The translations under genes were made by a program, and so were the position numbers. The notes beneath the pieces were generated by a model, which had not been told where the DNA came from, searched no databases, and worked only from the letters and a program-made list of their open reading frames with translations. A DNA stretch of 64,000 bases from Macrotrachela quadricornifera (Eukaryota > Rotifera > Eurotatoria > Philodinida > Philodinidae), in contig JAJEKB010020635.1 of assembly GCA_022393335.1 (NCBI GenBank), forward strand, positions 841,747 to 905,746, given 5' to 3'. Positions within the stretch are counted from its first letter, which is position 1. The number at the start of each line of letters is the position of its first letter. This document shows, in pieces, positions 10,247 through 21,199 of this stretch.

Positions 10247-11920
10247 TAACTGAAGATGAGCTTTTACGAAGTGAAGAAGATGATGTTTACGAATCTGGCA
10301 GTGACGATTGCAATTAAATATATGTTCACCTGTTTGACTTATTACATCGTATATAAATAACTTCTGATAAGCTAGCAATTGTGCTTCTTCAATCAACTCT
10401 CATCTTGTTCGTTCTCTAATTTGTATTACACTTGGAACACACAATACCTTCTATTTAACTCCCTTTAGATTTCCAGAATTTTTAAGGAAAGTTTTTATTA
10501 GATGTAAAGAGATATCATTTTGAAAATCGAACTCTGTTCTGACATATATTTCCTGAAGATTTCAACCAGATATCTTGTTCTGTAGGAAAAATAAATTTTT
10601 GAATAGAGGAAAAGCCCTAAAACAATCGTCGAGATGATGTTTCATATTCACACATCAACAGATAGATGATCGTTAAATACATCCAATATATTCTTTAAGG
10701 TATGAAAGACTTTTTTCTGTGCGAAAAAAAATAAACAAATGAAGCATAAAGTATTGTGATGTATAGTTTTAGGAAAATAAATTGTTTAAAGGAGTGTTTG
10801 AAAAGTTTTTGCATATGCCTAATATTTTTATCTAAATGTTAGATATATATATATCGAGTTTTTATTGATACAAGAATATTTTAAAATTATTATCTTTCAA
10901 CAGAATATGTGATAAGTAAAGTTATAAATTCTGTTCGTGTATGAGAAAGTTTTTGAAAAATCGATGAGTTTAGAAAATATATCGAAAGATGACTTTTTCT
11001 TCTCGAAAGAAAAATTATAACGTTGATAAATATCTTTTTTTGTTTGTTTATTTATGGTGAACATCTTATTCTTTTTTGAGATTCAACTATCATTTTCATT
11101 TTTATTCTTTTTTCAAAGGAAGGAGCAATCTGAAACATCGAAACTAATATCACCTAGATTAATCTTGTTATATTATTTAAGAAAAAAAGAAGTAACCAAA
11201 TATTTAAACAGAATCAATTAATGATGAGTGGAATAAATGATTTAGAAAATAGGGACCAGAATGAATATATTTGTAGAGTCTGTTGGAATAATTATCAAAA
11301 ACCAAAAATTTCATTTTATTTTTCTTCGTTCTGATCCATTTTATACGATAAAGATTTGATTTTTGGACTATAAGTAGAAAAAAGGTATTCTCTATCTATT
11401 GATGAAAGAAGGTCTGGATAATTCTGATCAGTCTAGAAAAAATATCAGCAAATCAAAGATTTTCCTTCGGAAAAGCACATGAGAATATTCAACTGACAAT
11501 AAATCTTATAAAGGAGTATCAGAAACAAACATCTTAATTCGATATTAGGAGCGAATAATAGAATGGTTGAGTTTTGAAGAAGTTCACCATACTCAAGACG
11601 AGAAGTATATCAATAAAAAAAATTCTGCATTAGGTAAGTTATTCATGTATTATCAATTTTCTACTATATTCTTTGTTTATAGGCAATATTTGCCGTTTTC
11701 GCAAGTTTTGTGTCAACGATAAAGGACAAATCATTTACGAAAATGATTATCTACTCAACTGTTTTGAATGAGAAATATGCTTGTTATTTTTGCTGTGACA
11801 CCATTCTATGATATACTCGTATGATGTCACATTTTTGTAGTTCACTCTAATTTATATTGAAATCATTATTAACAATAAAAGATTTTATACAAGTTGTAAC
11901 ATAAATATTTTACGATTCTA
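10247..11920. other. Intergenic, no gene recognised
   Basis: About 1.7 kb of AT-rich sequence with frequent poly-A/T. No coding frame, RNA gene or strong repeat was identified. It includes the 3' flank of the minus-strand ADP-ribosyltransferase gene. Confidence 0.5.
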
Positions 11921-11921
11921 G

Positions 11922-13907
11922 TTATTTAAACTTCATATGAGCTGTCAAAATATTCCATTGTTCATCTTCAGTGGATGTCAATGTTAATTCTATTGTCCAT
12001 AAACGAGCTTTCAATTGTTTTATTTTACCAATACGAAATACTGCAGCCATAGAGAATAGAACTTCATCTTCGTCTTTAAAAATACTTATATAATCGATTT
12101 TAGCGAATGGTATTGAATGTTTGACTGTTGTATCTACTTGAATCTTATAAATGACGGAGATATCATCATCATCATTTTTAATATTTCCATCACCGGAAAA
12201 CATGAGAGCTGCTTCATAATTATCCGTTGTTGATAAAAATGAATTTGTTGAAACAAGATTTCCTTCATTTTGTTGCATGTCTTGTAATTCATGTAAATTC
12301 ATTGTTAGACCACGATAAAGTCTTAAAATTGATTGATTTGATGGTAAATGACGAATAAAATTCATTTGTAATTGATCAAGTTGATTATGAAGATCATGAA
12401 TAAAATAACGTAATTTAAAAATAAGATCAATACTTTCAATTCTTAATGAATAATTAATTAATCGATAGAGAAAACAATCTGTTGTATACCATTTAATTGC
12501 ATTTTTAGGATCATAAGTACGTTCCAATTCATCAATCTTTTTTAATTCGATTGAATTGTTTGCACAATATTCTCGGCAAACCTCAAGAAGTTCATTACGT
12601 GCAAATTCATTTTGATCTAATCGTAACATTATATCAATCAATAATTGAAAAGCAAGAAAAGGTCCATTATCAAATGTAAGATTATAAAAAAAATTTTGTT
12701 TAAACTGTGTGATTTTTCCTGTAAAAAAACATCGATATCCAATAATGCTTTTCATTGATGAATACCAAGGATGCATAATAGTAACATATTGATGATCATT
12801 CTCATCAATCAAAGTCAAATCGATATACCAAAATCGATCATTTCCATTTCTCATTACTCGTTCAATTCGAAAGATTGAACGAAAAGAAAACAAAACTTCC
12901 AGCTCAAATTCACTGGTACTGAATTGTGATATATCCAAATATGAAATTTGTTCGATATGCGAAGGAATTTTAATAGAAAACAGAACACTTTCAACAGAGT
13001 CTAAGCGTTCTGGAGGCCAAATCTCAGTAAAACCACGAGCAACTTCACATGAGTAAGTGCTCGACCAAAAAGCTGTCAATCTAAAGAGCCCGCCAACGTT
13101 TGCTTCAATCTCTTCAATTTCGTCCAAGTGCATTTGTTGACCACGATAGACAATGCCAATGGATTCATTTTTGTGAGCGTGCTGTCGTAAGTAATTTTCT
13201 AAATCAAAAATAACATAACGCATAGCAAATATATGGTTGATGTCTTCTGATCGTAATGTTCGATTAAGTAGTAGAAAGAAAAAAGAAGGTCGAGTGTACC
13301 ATTTAATAATATTCGTTGAATCATACGTCTGTTCGAATTCCTCACAAGATCTTTTTACAATATCAATTTGAGCTGTATGAAATGCTTGTACACTTGCTAA
13401 CATTTCTGCTCGTGCTACGCTAGTTTTATGTAAACATGATAGAATATTGTAAAAATAATTATACCAGAGAAATTTAGCTGTATGTTTATTGAGATCATGG
13501 GATGTTCGTTCAACAGGCCATTCATTAAATGTTATGGGAAGACGTTGTCGATTTCGTAAAGTTAAAGAAAAATGATCGACCAATGATTGACTATCACTAA
13601 AGTGTTCAACATCATCACATTGAGATAGACGTTTACCAACGATAATTATTCGAGTAATTTGAGGAAATATTGGTCGAAGAATATGGCAGGTTATATGAGT
13701 AAAAAGGTCGGAGACGATTAGAGTTATTTCTTGATGTATTGTAGAAAGTAAAAAATCGATCAAATCATCAAAATCGATAAACCAGTATTTAACATAATAA
13801 TTTAATGGAGGATTTGAACGAAAATCTAAATGAGTCAGATCGAGAGCAATGAAACATTGCTTAAATGATTGTAAATCTTGTATGCGTGTATATAATCGAC
13901 ATGTCAT
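11922..13907 (-). CDS. Protein with two tandem NAD:arginine ADP-ribosyltransferase domains
   Basis: 661 residues in one exon. Residues about 15-125 form an N-terminal region like that preceding ART domains in bdelloid proteins (ITLIVSDLF, then ITRIIIVGK). Domain 1 (about 150-400) has the R-S-ExE signature: Arg255 in VYRG, Ser282/283 in FWSST and E335-x-E337 before VLF. Domain 2 (about 435-655) repeats it: Arg532 in LYRG, Ser559 in FLSTT and E613-x-E615 before VLF. The family transfers ADP-ribose from NAD to arginine; ExE with both Glu residues is the arginine-specific form. Both domains keep these residues, so neither looks inactive by sequence. A shared YDxxNxIKWYT lead-in (195-205 and 465-475) marks the internal duplication. 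No signal peptide or TPR repeat is obvious, so it is probably cytosolic. Target unknown. Confidence 0.85.
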   Translation of the reverse strand: MTCRLYTRIQDLQSFKQCFIALDLTHLDFRSNPPLNYYVKYWFIDFDDLIDFLLSTIHQEITLIVSDLFTHITCHILRPIFPQITRIIIVGKRLSQCDDVEHFSDSQSLVDHFSLTLRNRQRLPITFNEWPVERTSHDLNKHTAKFLWYNYFYNILSCLHKTSVARAEMLASVQAFHTAQIDIVKRSCEEFEQTYDSTNIIKWYTRPSFFFLLLNRTLRSEDINHIFAMRYVIFDLENYLRQHAHKNESIGIVYRGQQMHLDEIEEIEANVGGLFRLTAFWSSTYSCEVARGFTEIWPPERLDSVESVLFSIKIPSHIEQISYLDISQFSTSEFELEVLFSFRSIFRIERVMRNGNDRFWYIDLTLIDENDHQYVTIMHPWYSSMKSIIGYRCFFTGKITQFKQNFFYNLTFDNGPFLAFQLLIDIMLRLDQNEFARNELLEVCREYCANNSIELKKIDELERTYDPKNAIKWYTTDCFLYRLINYSLRIESIDLIFKLRYFIHDLHNQLDQLQMNFIRHLPSNQSILRLYRGLTMNLHELQDMQQNEGNLVSTNSFLSTTDNYEAALMFSGDGNIKNDDDDISVIYKIQVDTTVKHSIPFAKIDYISIFKDEDEVLFSMAAVFRIGKIKQLKARLWTIELTLTSTEDEQWNILTAHMKFK

Positions 13908-15368
13908 AACTTTTTTTTTTGTAGTAAAACGATGTTTTTCAATTCTTTCATTTAACGACAGAAAAGAAAAAAAGAGTCGACAGGAAAGACTCTTGATGTG
14001 CTTCTGTTTGGTGTCCCCATATTAAACCAAAAACAGGTATGAGACTTTTGTTAGACGATTCTGTCGTGAAAGTGAAAGAAAAAGACAAATATAATATAAA
14101 AATATTACATAATAAATCATTAGTCCTTGTGTTTGTTATTTTAAAGTCTCAGTCAGTGAAGTGAGTTCTACAAAAATTCCTTCTTTGAATGCATCGTTGA
14201 ATTTGCAATACAAAAGTGATTTTAACAGCTGCATAAATTCAATCGGGTAAAACGTCAAGATATTCGATCATGTATTCTACACTCGATAGTTAGGCGAAAA
14301 AGTGTTTGTAATAGAAATGTATTTGTTCATATCCTTTTTATATCGGAGTCATATTACTAAGACACATCACAATATCATCAGTAAAGAATTGACTAAGTCA
14401 ACGTTGGACATCGATTGAATTACAAATCTCATAATAGACTCGGAACCAAGCATATATTTTCTTGACTTACATGTTTGTTATTGCGCCAACTGTCAACATA
14501 CTGATCACGATTCAATATATTGTTCGAATGAAACAGAACAGAAAACTGAAAGAGAATGAATGCACCCTTTAGCCGTAGGCATTCAACTACAAAATAATAA
14601 AGGATGAAAAAGAGAATTTTTTTTGTTTTCTTCATATTGACTCACTATTCTACACATATGCTGTCTTCATGGACAAAACATAGCACAATTATTTTCTTAG
14701 CATTGCATAGAGGAATTGTTTTGAAGATATTCGCTCATATTAAAAGTTAAAATATTCATCTTGTTCAGATCATTAAAGACAAGTGTTTTCTAATAGAAAC
14801 ACAGAAAAATTATTATTCATTTCAAAATAGAATGTGCTCCACTATTTTTTGAATAACTCAAGGACGATAGCAGTTAGAGACTTGTTATTTTTACGAATCG
14901 AAGGAACAGCTCGTGGCACGTCTTTTTCTTTAATATTGTATAAGATGAAACCATTTTAAAATTATCTTTTCTACAAAATATCGAAAAAAAATGCATAAAA
15001 ATGGCCTGCTATTCAGATAAAACTTTGAGAAAAGAAGAAATCTACAGTCTTTATACGAGCACATAGACGACTTTATTTGCTCAATATTAGAGTGTGGGAA
15101 AATAATCATTCGAGGTATACCTTGAACTATAGATCTGAAGTCCCTGTATCTAGATCACACGATCATACAATTGAAGACAGCTCATCTGAGCGACGCTACC
15201 ACAATACGACCAGACAAGTTCAATTTTTGGATTGTCGTAGAAGACACAAGGCATTATCATTCCAAGTATGAGAAGCACATCTTATAGAAGAAATTTTTTT
15301 ATTGATTTCTTAAAAATACATATGTTATTTTAGTTTGAATAAATAAAACAAGTTTTAATCATCTACTT
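13908..15368. other. Intergenic, no confident gene
   Basis: AT-rich. A 64-codon plus-strand frame at 15077-15271 (hydrophilic, Arg/Ser/His-rich) lies in a slightly GC-richer patch and might be an exon or decayed fragment, but has no recognisable domain. Confidence 0.4.
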
Positions 15369-16991
15369 TTAACAAGGAGGATATTTTACTTCTAAATAAT
15401 CTATTAAAGCTCTTGTTTGTGTCACATTATATTGTCGTATAAGAGTGACATTTTCATTATTTAATGCTGTATTTCGTCTTGTATAATCTAATGTGGCCAC
15501 AATAGAATTAATACCACTTGCTTCAATATTCACTCCATTTACTAACCATGTTAATCCTTGATCTAATGTTTGTACACCACTATAAGAAAGAAACATTCCA
15601 TCTCCTTTTAATGACATACTAGTAGTTAATACTTGAGCAAGTATTTGTCCTGGTACAGATAGAACTATAATATAATCTGCATAAGGTAATACACGCATAG
15701 CATCATATTCGGTGATTGTTTCACGAAGAGTATCATCAATACGTATTGATCCACTATTAAAAATTGCGATAGTTGTTCCACTTGCTAATGTAGCTTCTAT
15801 CATACCATCACATATTGCATTAGATAGTGATGTTTGAGAGCTTTTTACAGATTCAGCTATACCATTTAATTCGATACCTTTTGGTAAACATGAAATAATT
15901 CGTTTTGGTTTATATCCTAATGCTTCAAATGCCTGAATACCTAAATTAAACCAATAATTAGCTACAATTGCTGTATTTTTTTCTTCTGGAATATCCTGTG
16001 ATACTTTTGATAAAGTACTATAAATACGAAATCGTTTTGTATCAAGATTAAATGCACACCGATGAATATAGACAGTAAATACATTAGCATCTGCTTTGTA
16101 AATCGGTGTATATTTAGTTCCTCTTAAATAATAATAATTTTCATGTTCATGTCCACCAATAATAAGATCAATTTGTGGAATATTTGAAGCAAGTTCAATA
16201 TCTATAGCTATATTTAAATGTGTAAGAGCAACAAGAACATCATATGTATCATTTGAAAATGATTTTAAAAATTGTTGAGTATAATTAATGAGAGATGATT
16301 GATTGATAACACGAACATAAGTAGCACTTCCACTAATTGTCAAACCAATTATGAGAATTCGAACTGTATTAATTGTAATTAATTTATGTGTCAGTGTTGG
16401 TCCCCATGGTTGATCACTATTTATACGAAATACATTTGAACATATCCAAGTAAATTTTGATTCATTCATACGAGCAAGTAAATTTGCTTCATTTAAATCA
16501 AATTCATGATTACCAAATGTCATATAATCAAGTCCTAATGTATTCATTGTAGCAATCATTTGTTTTCCATTAAGAGCAGTTCCATTTATTCTAGCTGTAC
16601 CTAATGCAGATGGAGAAACAAGATCTCCAGCAAAAACTGTTATTGTATTATTATTTTCTTTTAGTAATAAATTTCGTATATATGCTACACGAGCTAAACC
16701 ACCTTTTCGTCCTTGATCAAGTGGTAATAACTCATAAACATCGTTCATTTGTAAGAAAATCCATTGAATATATCGACCATCATTAGGTAATAATGGTGGA
16801 AAACCAATACTTCCATTTTCTTCAGCATATAAACTGGTTTGAGTACTTGAAAAATTTTTATTATTACGCCATAGAGTTGCATAAACACTTGTTAAAATTA
16901 TAAGACATATTATTACTACTATCAAGAAGAAGTATATAAGACCATGTGGTATTAAAATTGCTTTCCATCGATCAATATTCATAGTTGCCAT
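15369..16991 (-). CDS. Membrane-anchored 5'-nucleotidase-like metallophosphatase
   Basis: 540 residues, intronless. A short cytoplasmic head and one hydrophobic helix (about 17-37) predict a type II membrane protein with an extracellular enzyme. The metallophosphoesterase domain follows: MNDVYEL (Asp84), AGDLVSPS (Asp123), GNHEFD (Asn161-His162), THL (His258) and GGHEHE (His281, His283). The C-terminal nucleotidase domain (about 365-535) contains FNSGSIR (411-417), matching the substrate-binding NGGGIR-type motif of UshA/CD73 relatives. Known members hydrolyse nucleoside monophosphates, sugar nucleotides or cyclic phosphates. The first motif is D-V-Y rather than the D-x-H of UshA and CD73; NDVY forms occur in a recognised subgroup, so this is not read as inactivation. 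There is no GPI-type hydrophobic tail (C-terminus KYPPC), in line with N-terminal anchoring. ATG context AAC-TAA-TGG at the start is acceptable; an internal Met4 start is possible. Confidence 0.87.
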   Translation of the reverse strand: MATMNIDRWKAILIPHGLIYFFLIVVIICLIILTSVYATLWRNNKNFSSTQTSLYAEENGSIGFPPLLPNDGRYIQWIFLQMNDVYELLPLDQGRKGGLARVAYIRNLLLKENNNTITVFAGDLVSPSALGTARINGTALNGKQMIATMNTLGLDYMTFGNHEFDLNEANLLARMNESKFTWICSNVFRINSDQPWGPTLTHKLITINTVRILIIGLTISGSATYVRVINQSSLINYTQQFLKSFSNDTYDVLVALTHLNIAIDIELASNIPQIDLIIGGHEHENYYYLRGTKYTPIYKADANVFTVYIHRCAFNLDTKRFRIYSTLSKVSQDIPEEKNTAIVANYWFNLGIQAFEALGYKPKRIISCLPKGIELNGIAESVKSSQTSLSNAICDGMIEATLASGTTIAIFNSGSIRIDDTLRETITEYDAMRVLPYADYIIVLSVPGQILAQVLTTSMSLKGDGMFLSYSGVQTLDQGLTWLVNGVNIEASGINSIVATLDYTRRNTALNNENVTLIRQYNVTQTRALIDYLEVKYPPC

Positions 16992-17790
16992 TAACTAGAC
17001 CAATTGACTGTTTGTAACGATTGAAATTATTTATAATAATTGATTCTTCTAAGGTTTGAAAGCATAGATGAATAACACGAAAGGAAAAAGAAAAAATACG
17101 AAAAAAAAATCAAACAGATAAATGTTTATTTTTTCTACCATTGATTTCAATCGTTAAAATGTCAAAGAAGATGAAGGGCATTGATAATAATTATCATCAC
17201 ATTGACAGTTGGTTTTTTTTTTGATGGTTTGCAATATATAAGGTAGTTTATGCAACACTAATAACTAAACGCTTCAATGCACAAGAAAAAAGAATATTAT
17301 AAAAAATAAAATTAATACAACATCGTAACTGTATTCAAATATAATCAGTAATAAATAATGTGGAGAAGTTTAATGAAAAATAAATCTGTCATATAATAAT
17401 AATTGTTTTTTCTTTGATTGTATGAAGTAAATAGACAGCATTAACCGTTAATTATTCGTTCATATTAAAAGAAATCGAAAAAAGTTTTCTTTTATAATTA
17501 GTATTAAAAAAGGAAATATCATTTATTTGCAAAAAAATAAATCATATGTATAAAATATTCTTGAAAATTGGTACAGGAAACATGCATATCTTGCTCCAGA
17601 TAAATGTCAGTGAAATGATATATTGATGTTTCTTTTATTGTATCATTTGATTATTTCTTTTAAATATGAGTTAAAACATAAACAGGAATAAATATTATAC
17701 TATATATAAAGTAAAAGTATATTGTTTAAGTATGAAAAACAAATAAAACTGAAGTTATTAATTTCTAAATTAGATTTATTTTGTCTGGAA
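16992..17790. other. Intergenic, no gene recognised
   Basis: AT-rich 5' flank of the nucleotidase gene. Nothing further supported. Confidence 0.5.
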
Positions 17791-17793
17791 AAA

Positions 17794-18120
17794 TGTTTTT
17801 TTTCTTATAGAAAGCTTTAAAAAGTTTTCCTTTTCTCATGAAAAGATAAAGCGTCTTTCACTGTATTTTTCTATACTATTTGATTACTGTTCAACTAAGA
17901 TCATAGTAAGAAAATTTCTATAAGAATAGTTTTTGTTGAAAACTAGCTAGTAGCATTTAGATCATATGAGGTATGGTACAAAAACAGGTCTTATAGAAAT
18001 ATTCTTATTATGATCTTAGTTGAACAATGATCCAATAGTATAAAAAAATAGAGCGGAAGACGCACTATTTTTTCGTAAAAAAAGAAAACTTTTTTAAGCT
18101 TTCTATAGGAAAAAAAAGTA
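17794..18120. repeat. Foldback element, about 140-bp arms
   Basis: The left arm 17794-17936 and right arm 17979-18120 are inverted copies. Matching words include CTATAGAAAGCTT, AAAAAGTTTTC, ATACTATT and TTGTTCAACTAAGATCATA, separated by about 42 bp. No coding content. Probably a MITE or foldback element. Confidence 0.75.
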
Positions 18121-18159
18121 CTTCCGTCACTACTTTTGGATTACTCTTCGTATAAAGCA

Positions 18160-18345
18160 AAATAAATCGATTCATTTTTCTGTTATAGGCTCGTTTAAGC
18201 ATCTGAAATAATGGTGAATTTAATTTTATGAGATATAATCAGTTGATTTATTTTTCTATTGTAGGCTGATTGAAGTATATCTACTAACGGTAAGGTTAAT
18301 TTAATAAAATAAAATGAATCGATTTATTTTTCTATTATAGGTTGA
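18160..18345. repeat. Tandem repeat, about 75-bp unit, 2.4 copies
   Basis: Units start near 18160, 18235 and 18312. Each begins with a variant of AATCGATTTATTTTTCTATT followed by TATAGGCT, then a diverged tail ending GGTTAATTTAATAAAAT-like. The TTTTCTATTATAG words resemble intron acceptors but no exons are associated. Confidence 0.65.
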
Positions 18346-18379
18346 CATAAACATGGAAAGCAACGGAAGATTTGGTATT

Positions 18380-18790
18380 CAATGGAATTGACGTCTGTCT
18401 AGACAATAAGAGAAAGGTTTAGTGTGAATTATTATGCACAAAACCTTTAATTTAAATTTAGAATAAAGGGTCTATGGTGAACCTTGTTTATCTATTTATG
18501 GAATAGGTTTTATACAAAACCTTTATATCTCTTTTTCTAGAAATGGTTTTCTAGGAAACTTGAGTTTTACGAAACCAAAAGTGGTATCTTACCGAACCTA
18601 AAAAAGTTCTTCACTTCGATACATGGTAACATCCTTTTTTAGTTTCGTAGAAGATGAGGTTTAGTACGAAACCTTTATTTCGGTTTTTGGAAATTGGTTC
18701 CGTGTTAAACCTCATTTTCTACGAAACCAAAAATTGATCTTATCATATATCGAGGTGAGGAACCTTCCTAGGTTTGCGAAAGTACCTTTT
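18380..18790. repeat. Palindrome-rich repeat with GGTTTCGTA / TACGAAACC words
   Basis: A hairpin pairs 18641-18673 (AGTTTCGTAGAAGATGAGG...) with 18696-18729 (...CCTCATTTTCTACGAAACC). Direct copies of ACGAAACCAAAA plus TGATCTTA-like tails occur at 18578 and 18720. The same GGTTTCGTA/TACGAAAC vocabulary recurs at 29.3-29.57 kb, suggesting a dispersed element family. Confidence 0.55.
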
Positions 18791-20450
18791 TCTTTTACAG
18801 TGTATTTGACTTTTTTACTGATATAATTCCAACATTGACTCCAAAAAGTTTTCTCCTTATCACGTCAACCCCGACTCAGATGGAGTCGGAGTTTGGTCTC
18901 CAATGTAGTACACTAAAATCTGGTTATAACTCGTGAAAAAAGAAATTTTTTTTTCATGAGACCAGAGAGTCCCAAGCACCAAAATCGTGAATGACAATAT
19001 TCAAGGAATAAAGTTGAAAAAAGTGATCAGTAGTGATTCCTTATTCAAACCTGTTAGAAATAAATCAATTCTGAAGTAGGATGAAAAAACGACCTTGTTC
19101 GTCCATGTCCTTTCTTTCCTGAAAATTAATACGAAGCATCAAATCTGTTTAACGAAACGTGATTATCTTATTGCCATCAGTTAATCTCAAAGCTAATAAA
19201 AAATCAAATGAAAACAAGGCAACCGATCATTTCTAAAATAAACAGTAGAACGGTTTTATTTGATTGGATTTACTAATGGAATTATTGCTAAAAAATACTG
19301 TTAGCATAATATTTCTCTAATGATCATCACTTCTCTTTGAATCATGAGATATTGTTTATCAGCTTCTCTCTACAATCAAAATACTTCTGTTTGATTCGAA
19401 TTACATGTGCAAGAACAATGAGTCATAGATAAATGTTTATATCTGTTTCCATTTCTTCTCCCTGGTATAAATGACTTTATGTGGGGTGAAGCATTTCTGA
19501 ACAAACGGGAACAATTTTCCGATTGACTGCTTCAATTGTCCACTGTTAAAAAAAAACAATAAAATTGCTTGTGTTGTATACAAGATATTAATGAAAAGTA
19601 TTTAAAGGGCTTTTAGAGCATCTGGTATAACACCACATTATTTAAAATAGCATGTAAATAATTAGATAGGTTTGATAACACATTATATGTATGGCAATAC
19701 ATCTTTACTTGCTGTATTATGGATATTTTTATACGATGAAATGAGGTGTTTGAATTTGTTTTGGAAGAAGGAAAGACGCTTAGTCGATTGACACAGAACT
19801 CACCTAAAAACTGTACATATTTAACTGATTGAAGGTTTCTTTCACATGATTTTTTCGTACAGGCTCACATCCAAGGCTGTGTCAGATGTAAGCATAGTGG
19901 TGCCGGGATCTGTAATATTTGTTCAGTACATATTCTTCAGTTTTAATTCATTACTACTATGAAGAGATATGATCGAATGATTCAGAAGTGAATATAAAAG
20001 TGCATTTGTTTCTTTCTCCGATTTGCACGCCCAGTAAAAAATAAAATCGAACTATTGTTTTTTTCGGTCGTAATTAACCTTTTACTGAATGCTAAAGCTT
20101 TTCGATTAAATTTGTCATAAAAAAAAAGATGAAAATTTCTTTCGTAATAATAATCCAATAATTATGAGTACTTATTTTTGCATTTTCTCTTTCTTATGTG
20201 TACAAGCAACAAGAGATTAACAAAAAAATAATGAATTTTCTAAGCAATGCGTATGCGTCTATTTATTACTCAAATTTACTTTTGCGTCAGTAACAGTTCT
20301 TATTATAGCTGTGCAATTATCATGCGCATCTGACTTCGCCTTCGCATATATGATAGTTATTTTTAATATGCCTATAAAACTATTTTGGGTATATAGGGTT
20401 TTTTCTTCACGTCAAAAGAATGTCATAGATGAGCGCATATTGGAAAATTG
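18791..20450. other. Intergenic, no gene recognised
   Basis: AT-rich. A short palindrome CCGACTCAGATGGAGTCGG lies at about 18871-18889. Nothing coding was supported. Confidence 0.45.
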
Positions 20451-20454
20451 GACA

Positions 20455-20461
20455 TATAAAA
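20455..20461 (+). promoter_or_regulatory. Candidate TATA box
   Basis: A TATAAAA heptamer lies about 80 bp upstream of an ATG (20538) that is followed at once by a GTAAGT donor. The arrangement resembles a compact animal promoter with a short 5' UTR, but the gene it would serve is itself tentative. Confidence 0.25.
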
Positions 20462-20537
20462 GGACCATGCATCTATGTATTTCTCCAGCATAGTTTCGAA
20501 CTCATTACAACAAGCACAGACTTCACCAATTAACAAC

Positions 20538-21099
20538 ATGGGTAAGTACTATTTTCTATAAACACTACTTTAATTTATTCTCAAGAGGTATAACATATCA
20601 AATCCTACTGAAGACCGCAACTTAATATTTAACATCAACTAAGATTCTGTCTAAACTTAATCATAAATAATTTAAACATCAAATAAAACTAATCTATCTT
20701 ATCTCAAGGGTAAAAAAAATGAACAAAAATTCCCTTTACCATACGTTAACTATATTTTATATTTAAATTATAATGCATTGAATTCAATTTATATTTCAAT
20801 TATTCCCTATCCATAATTTATCAAAATACAAACCATGTTGAGTTATCTTATTTTCTTCGCACTTAAAAATCAAAACAATATCCTATTATTAACATTACAT
20901 TTTTCAATAATGTATTTATTAAATGAACTACGTAATAGTGGTTCTTCCCCACTTCTATAAACTACCTGAATATGATTTCTATTCCATTGTGGAAAGAATT
21001 GAGTATTGGATTCTGCTTCGACCAAAGACTACCTACGTATCATTTCTATCCCCATTTGGAACAACCGAACATTGCCCCCTACCCCCGCTTATGCAGTAA
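20538..21099 (+). CDS. Tentative small two-exon gene (54 residues), unassigned
   Basis: Exon 1 would be ATG-G (20538-20541) before GTAAGT. An acceptor AATAG at 20934-20938 would join in phase to an open frame 20939-21099, giving a 54-residue protein beginning MVVLPHFYKLPEYDF. The second exon is clearly less AT-rich than its surroundings, which is why it stands out. No family is recognised. A different frame in the same patch (21006-21191) is also open, so the reading is not secure. Expression data would be needed to keep it. Confidence 0.2.
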
Positions 21100-21199
21100 A
21101 TAGATATAATGCTCCTTTCCTTTCTGGACGACTCGCTGTTGCACTCCTGCTCCTTCAAGGAACCACAAATGGATTGTTTTTATTCTTCTAAAGATAATC

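Noticed and set aside
15369..16991. Inactivation of the nucleotidase because the first metal motif is D-V-Y
   Set aside because: NDVY forms are known in a subgroup of the family and the remaining metal and substrate motifs are intact.
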